DNA from: Rhodanobacter panaciterrae
GTDB taxonomy: Bacteria; Pseudomonadota; Gammaproteobacteria; Xanthomonadales; Rhodanobacteraceae
Assembly: GCF_014651895.1 (NCBI RefSeq)
Contig: NZ_BMXT01000001.1
Span: forward strand, 744,001 to 808,000
Direction of reading: 5' to 3'
Length of the DNA: 64,000 nucleotides
Below the pieces are notes generated by a model, which had not been told where the DNA came from, made no database searches, and worked only from the letters and a program-made list of their open reading frames with translations. Below are positions 63,405 to 64,000 of this stretch, piece by piece (positions within the stretch are counted from its first letter, which is position 1; each line of letters opens with the position of its first letter). A program made the position numbers and the translations under genes.

Positions 63405-63447
63405 GACATTTCCTTTGGTGCGGGTTGAGAAAGGTTCTGTACTTCAA

Positions 63448-63468
63448 TAGTTCGTAACTTATGAACTA
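63448..63468. promoter_or_regulatory. Inverted repeat, candidate ArsR operator
   Basis: TAGTTC, 9 bases, GAACTA: a perfect interrupted palindrome in the divergent SDR/ArsR promoter region. Symmetry and place suggest the ArsR protein represses both genes here. Confidence 0.65.
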
Positions 63469-63504
63469 TAGAACTAGATGTCAAGGGCTGTTACCATCAA
63501 AACC

Positions 63505-63888
63505 ATGAGGCCGCTGACTCACCCATCGATCGAAGACATCACCGTGGAGGGCATCCTGCATGCCCTGTCCGATCCGGTACGAGTGGCGATCTATGCGGAG
63601 CTGGCGGGTGCGACGTGCACCAATATCTGCTCGAACTTCCTGCAGATCAGTGACCGCAGCATCCCCAAGTCCACGCTTTCACAGCATTTCCGCGCGCTCC
63701 GCGAAGCCGGGCTGGTGCATAGCGAGCGGCGCGGTGTGGAAATGCACAACACCAGCCGTTGCATGGAGATCGAGCAGCGCTTCCCCGGTTTGCTTCCCGC
63801 GATCCTGAAGGCACATGGCGTCCAGTCCGCCGACCGCGTCCGCGCCGCCAAGCGCAAGCAGGCTGCTGCCAGGAAGCAGGGCGGCTGA
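63505..63888 (+). CDS. ArsR-type HTH repressor divergent from SDR
   Basis: A protein of 127 residues from ATG 63505; ATG 63478 is an earlier in-frame option that leaves little room for a leader. The winged HTH runs through ILHALSDPVRVAIYAELAG, then SIPKSTLSQHFRALREAGLVHSERRGVEMHN. It lacks the typical metal-binding CxC. Basic C-terminal tail (RAAKRKQAAARKQ). It probably regulates the SDR gene through the inverted repeat at 63448-63468. Confidence 0.88.
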   Translation: MRPLTHPSIEDITVEGILHALSDPVRVAIYAELAGATCTNICSNFLQISDRSIPKSTLSQHFRALREAGLVHSERRGVEMHNTSRCMEIEQRFPGLLPAILKAHGVQSADRVRAAKRKQAAARKQGG

Positions 63889-64000
63889 ACTCGGCGTCCC
63901 CCCGGGGCCAGTTCACTCGGCCCCATCAATGGCCGACGAACAGATCGGCATGAATCGACAGCCCGGACGGAGATAGGCATGCCTGACATGTCGATCCGGC

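Overview
The window (64 kb, mostly GC-rich; sampled host lines reach about 70% G+C) looks like a chromosomal segment of a Xanthomonadales bacterium, probably Rhodanobacteraceae (Dyella, Rhodanobacter or Luteibacter type). This rests on two effectors with the Xanthomonadales type IV secretion C-terminal domain (XVIPCD), the fused B12 mutase IcmF, TonB-dependent galactoside uptake, and the style of the short regulators and repeats. No rRNA, tRNA or CRISPR array was seen.

Layout. 1-5948: galactoside utilisation locus (TonB-dependent receptor tail, GH36-like and GH35 galactosidases). 6054-8605: isovaleryl-CoA and leucine dehydrogenases, which together with the IcmF mutase (12685-16146) form a branched-chain amino acid/acyl-CoA theme. 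8884-12310: WXXGXW-repeat proteins, a TetR-hydrolase pair and a TonB-like protein. 16168-20017: an AT-rich gene for a reverse transcriptase fused to a nitrilase domain (DRT1/UG1-like anti-phage protein), next to a membrane Mrr-type nuclease. 20081-23352: small regulators and hypothetical genes laced with short inverted repeats and a 229-bp MITE-like element. 23406-30083: an MtfA peptidase and two paralogous antibacterial effector/immunity loci that share promoter and C-terminal sequence, with a higBA toxin-antitoxin pair between them. 30221-41457: D-serine dehydratase, bactofilin, a run of glyoxalase-fold proteins and regulators with an AraC pseudogene, an MHS transporter, and a YCII/ECF42-type sigma factor pair. 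41723-49940: a beta-propeller diguanylate cyclase, a LytS/LytR-type two-component system, an M61 peptidase and a peroxiredoxin. 50022-55176: two tandem, diverged copies of a three-gene locus (borosin-type alpha-N-methyltransferase, small precursor peptide, TPR-GGDEF protein). 55275-63888: further regulators, an SGNH esterase, methyltransferase, diguanylate cyclase, MsrB/MsrA, a DHA2 exporter, and an SDR/ArsR divergent pair.

The most interesting content is the tandem split-borosin RiPP locus (50-55 kb). The methyltransferases keep the four catalytic positions of OphMA with exact spacing. Each is followed by a peptide with a conserved leader and a very different tail, expressed from a conserved predicted promoter. 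Copy 1 has lost most of its GGDEF gene and gained a strong terminator. Second comes the RT-nitrilase defence gene, and third the duplicated T4SS effector/immunity cassettes. All functional calls come from reading motifs and comparing with remembered families; no database search was run.
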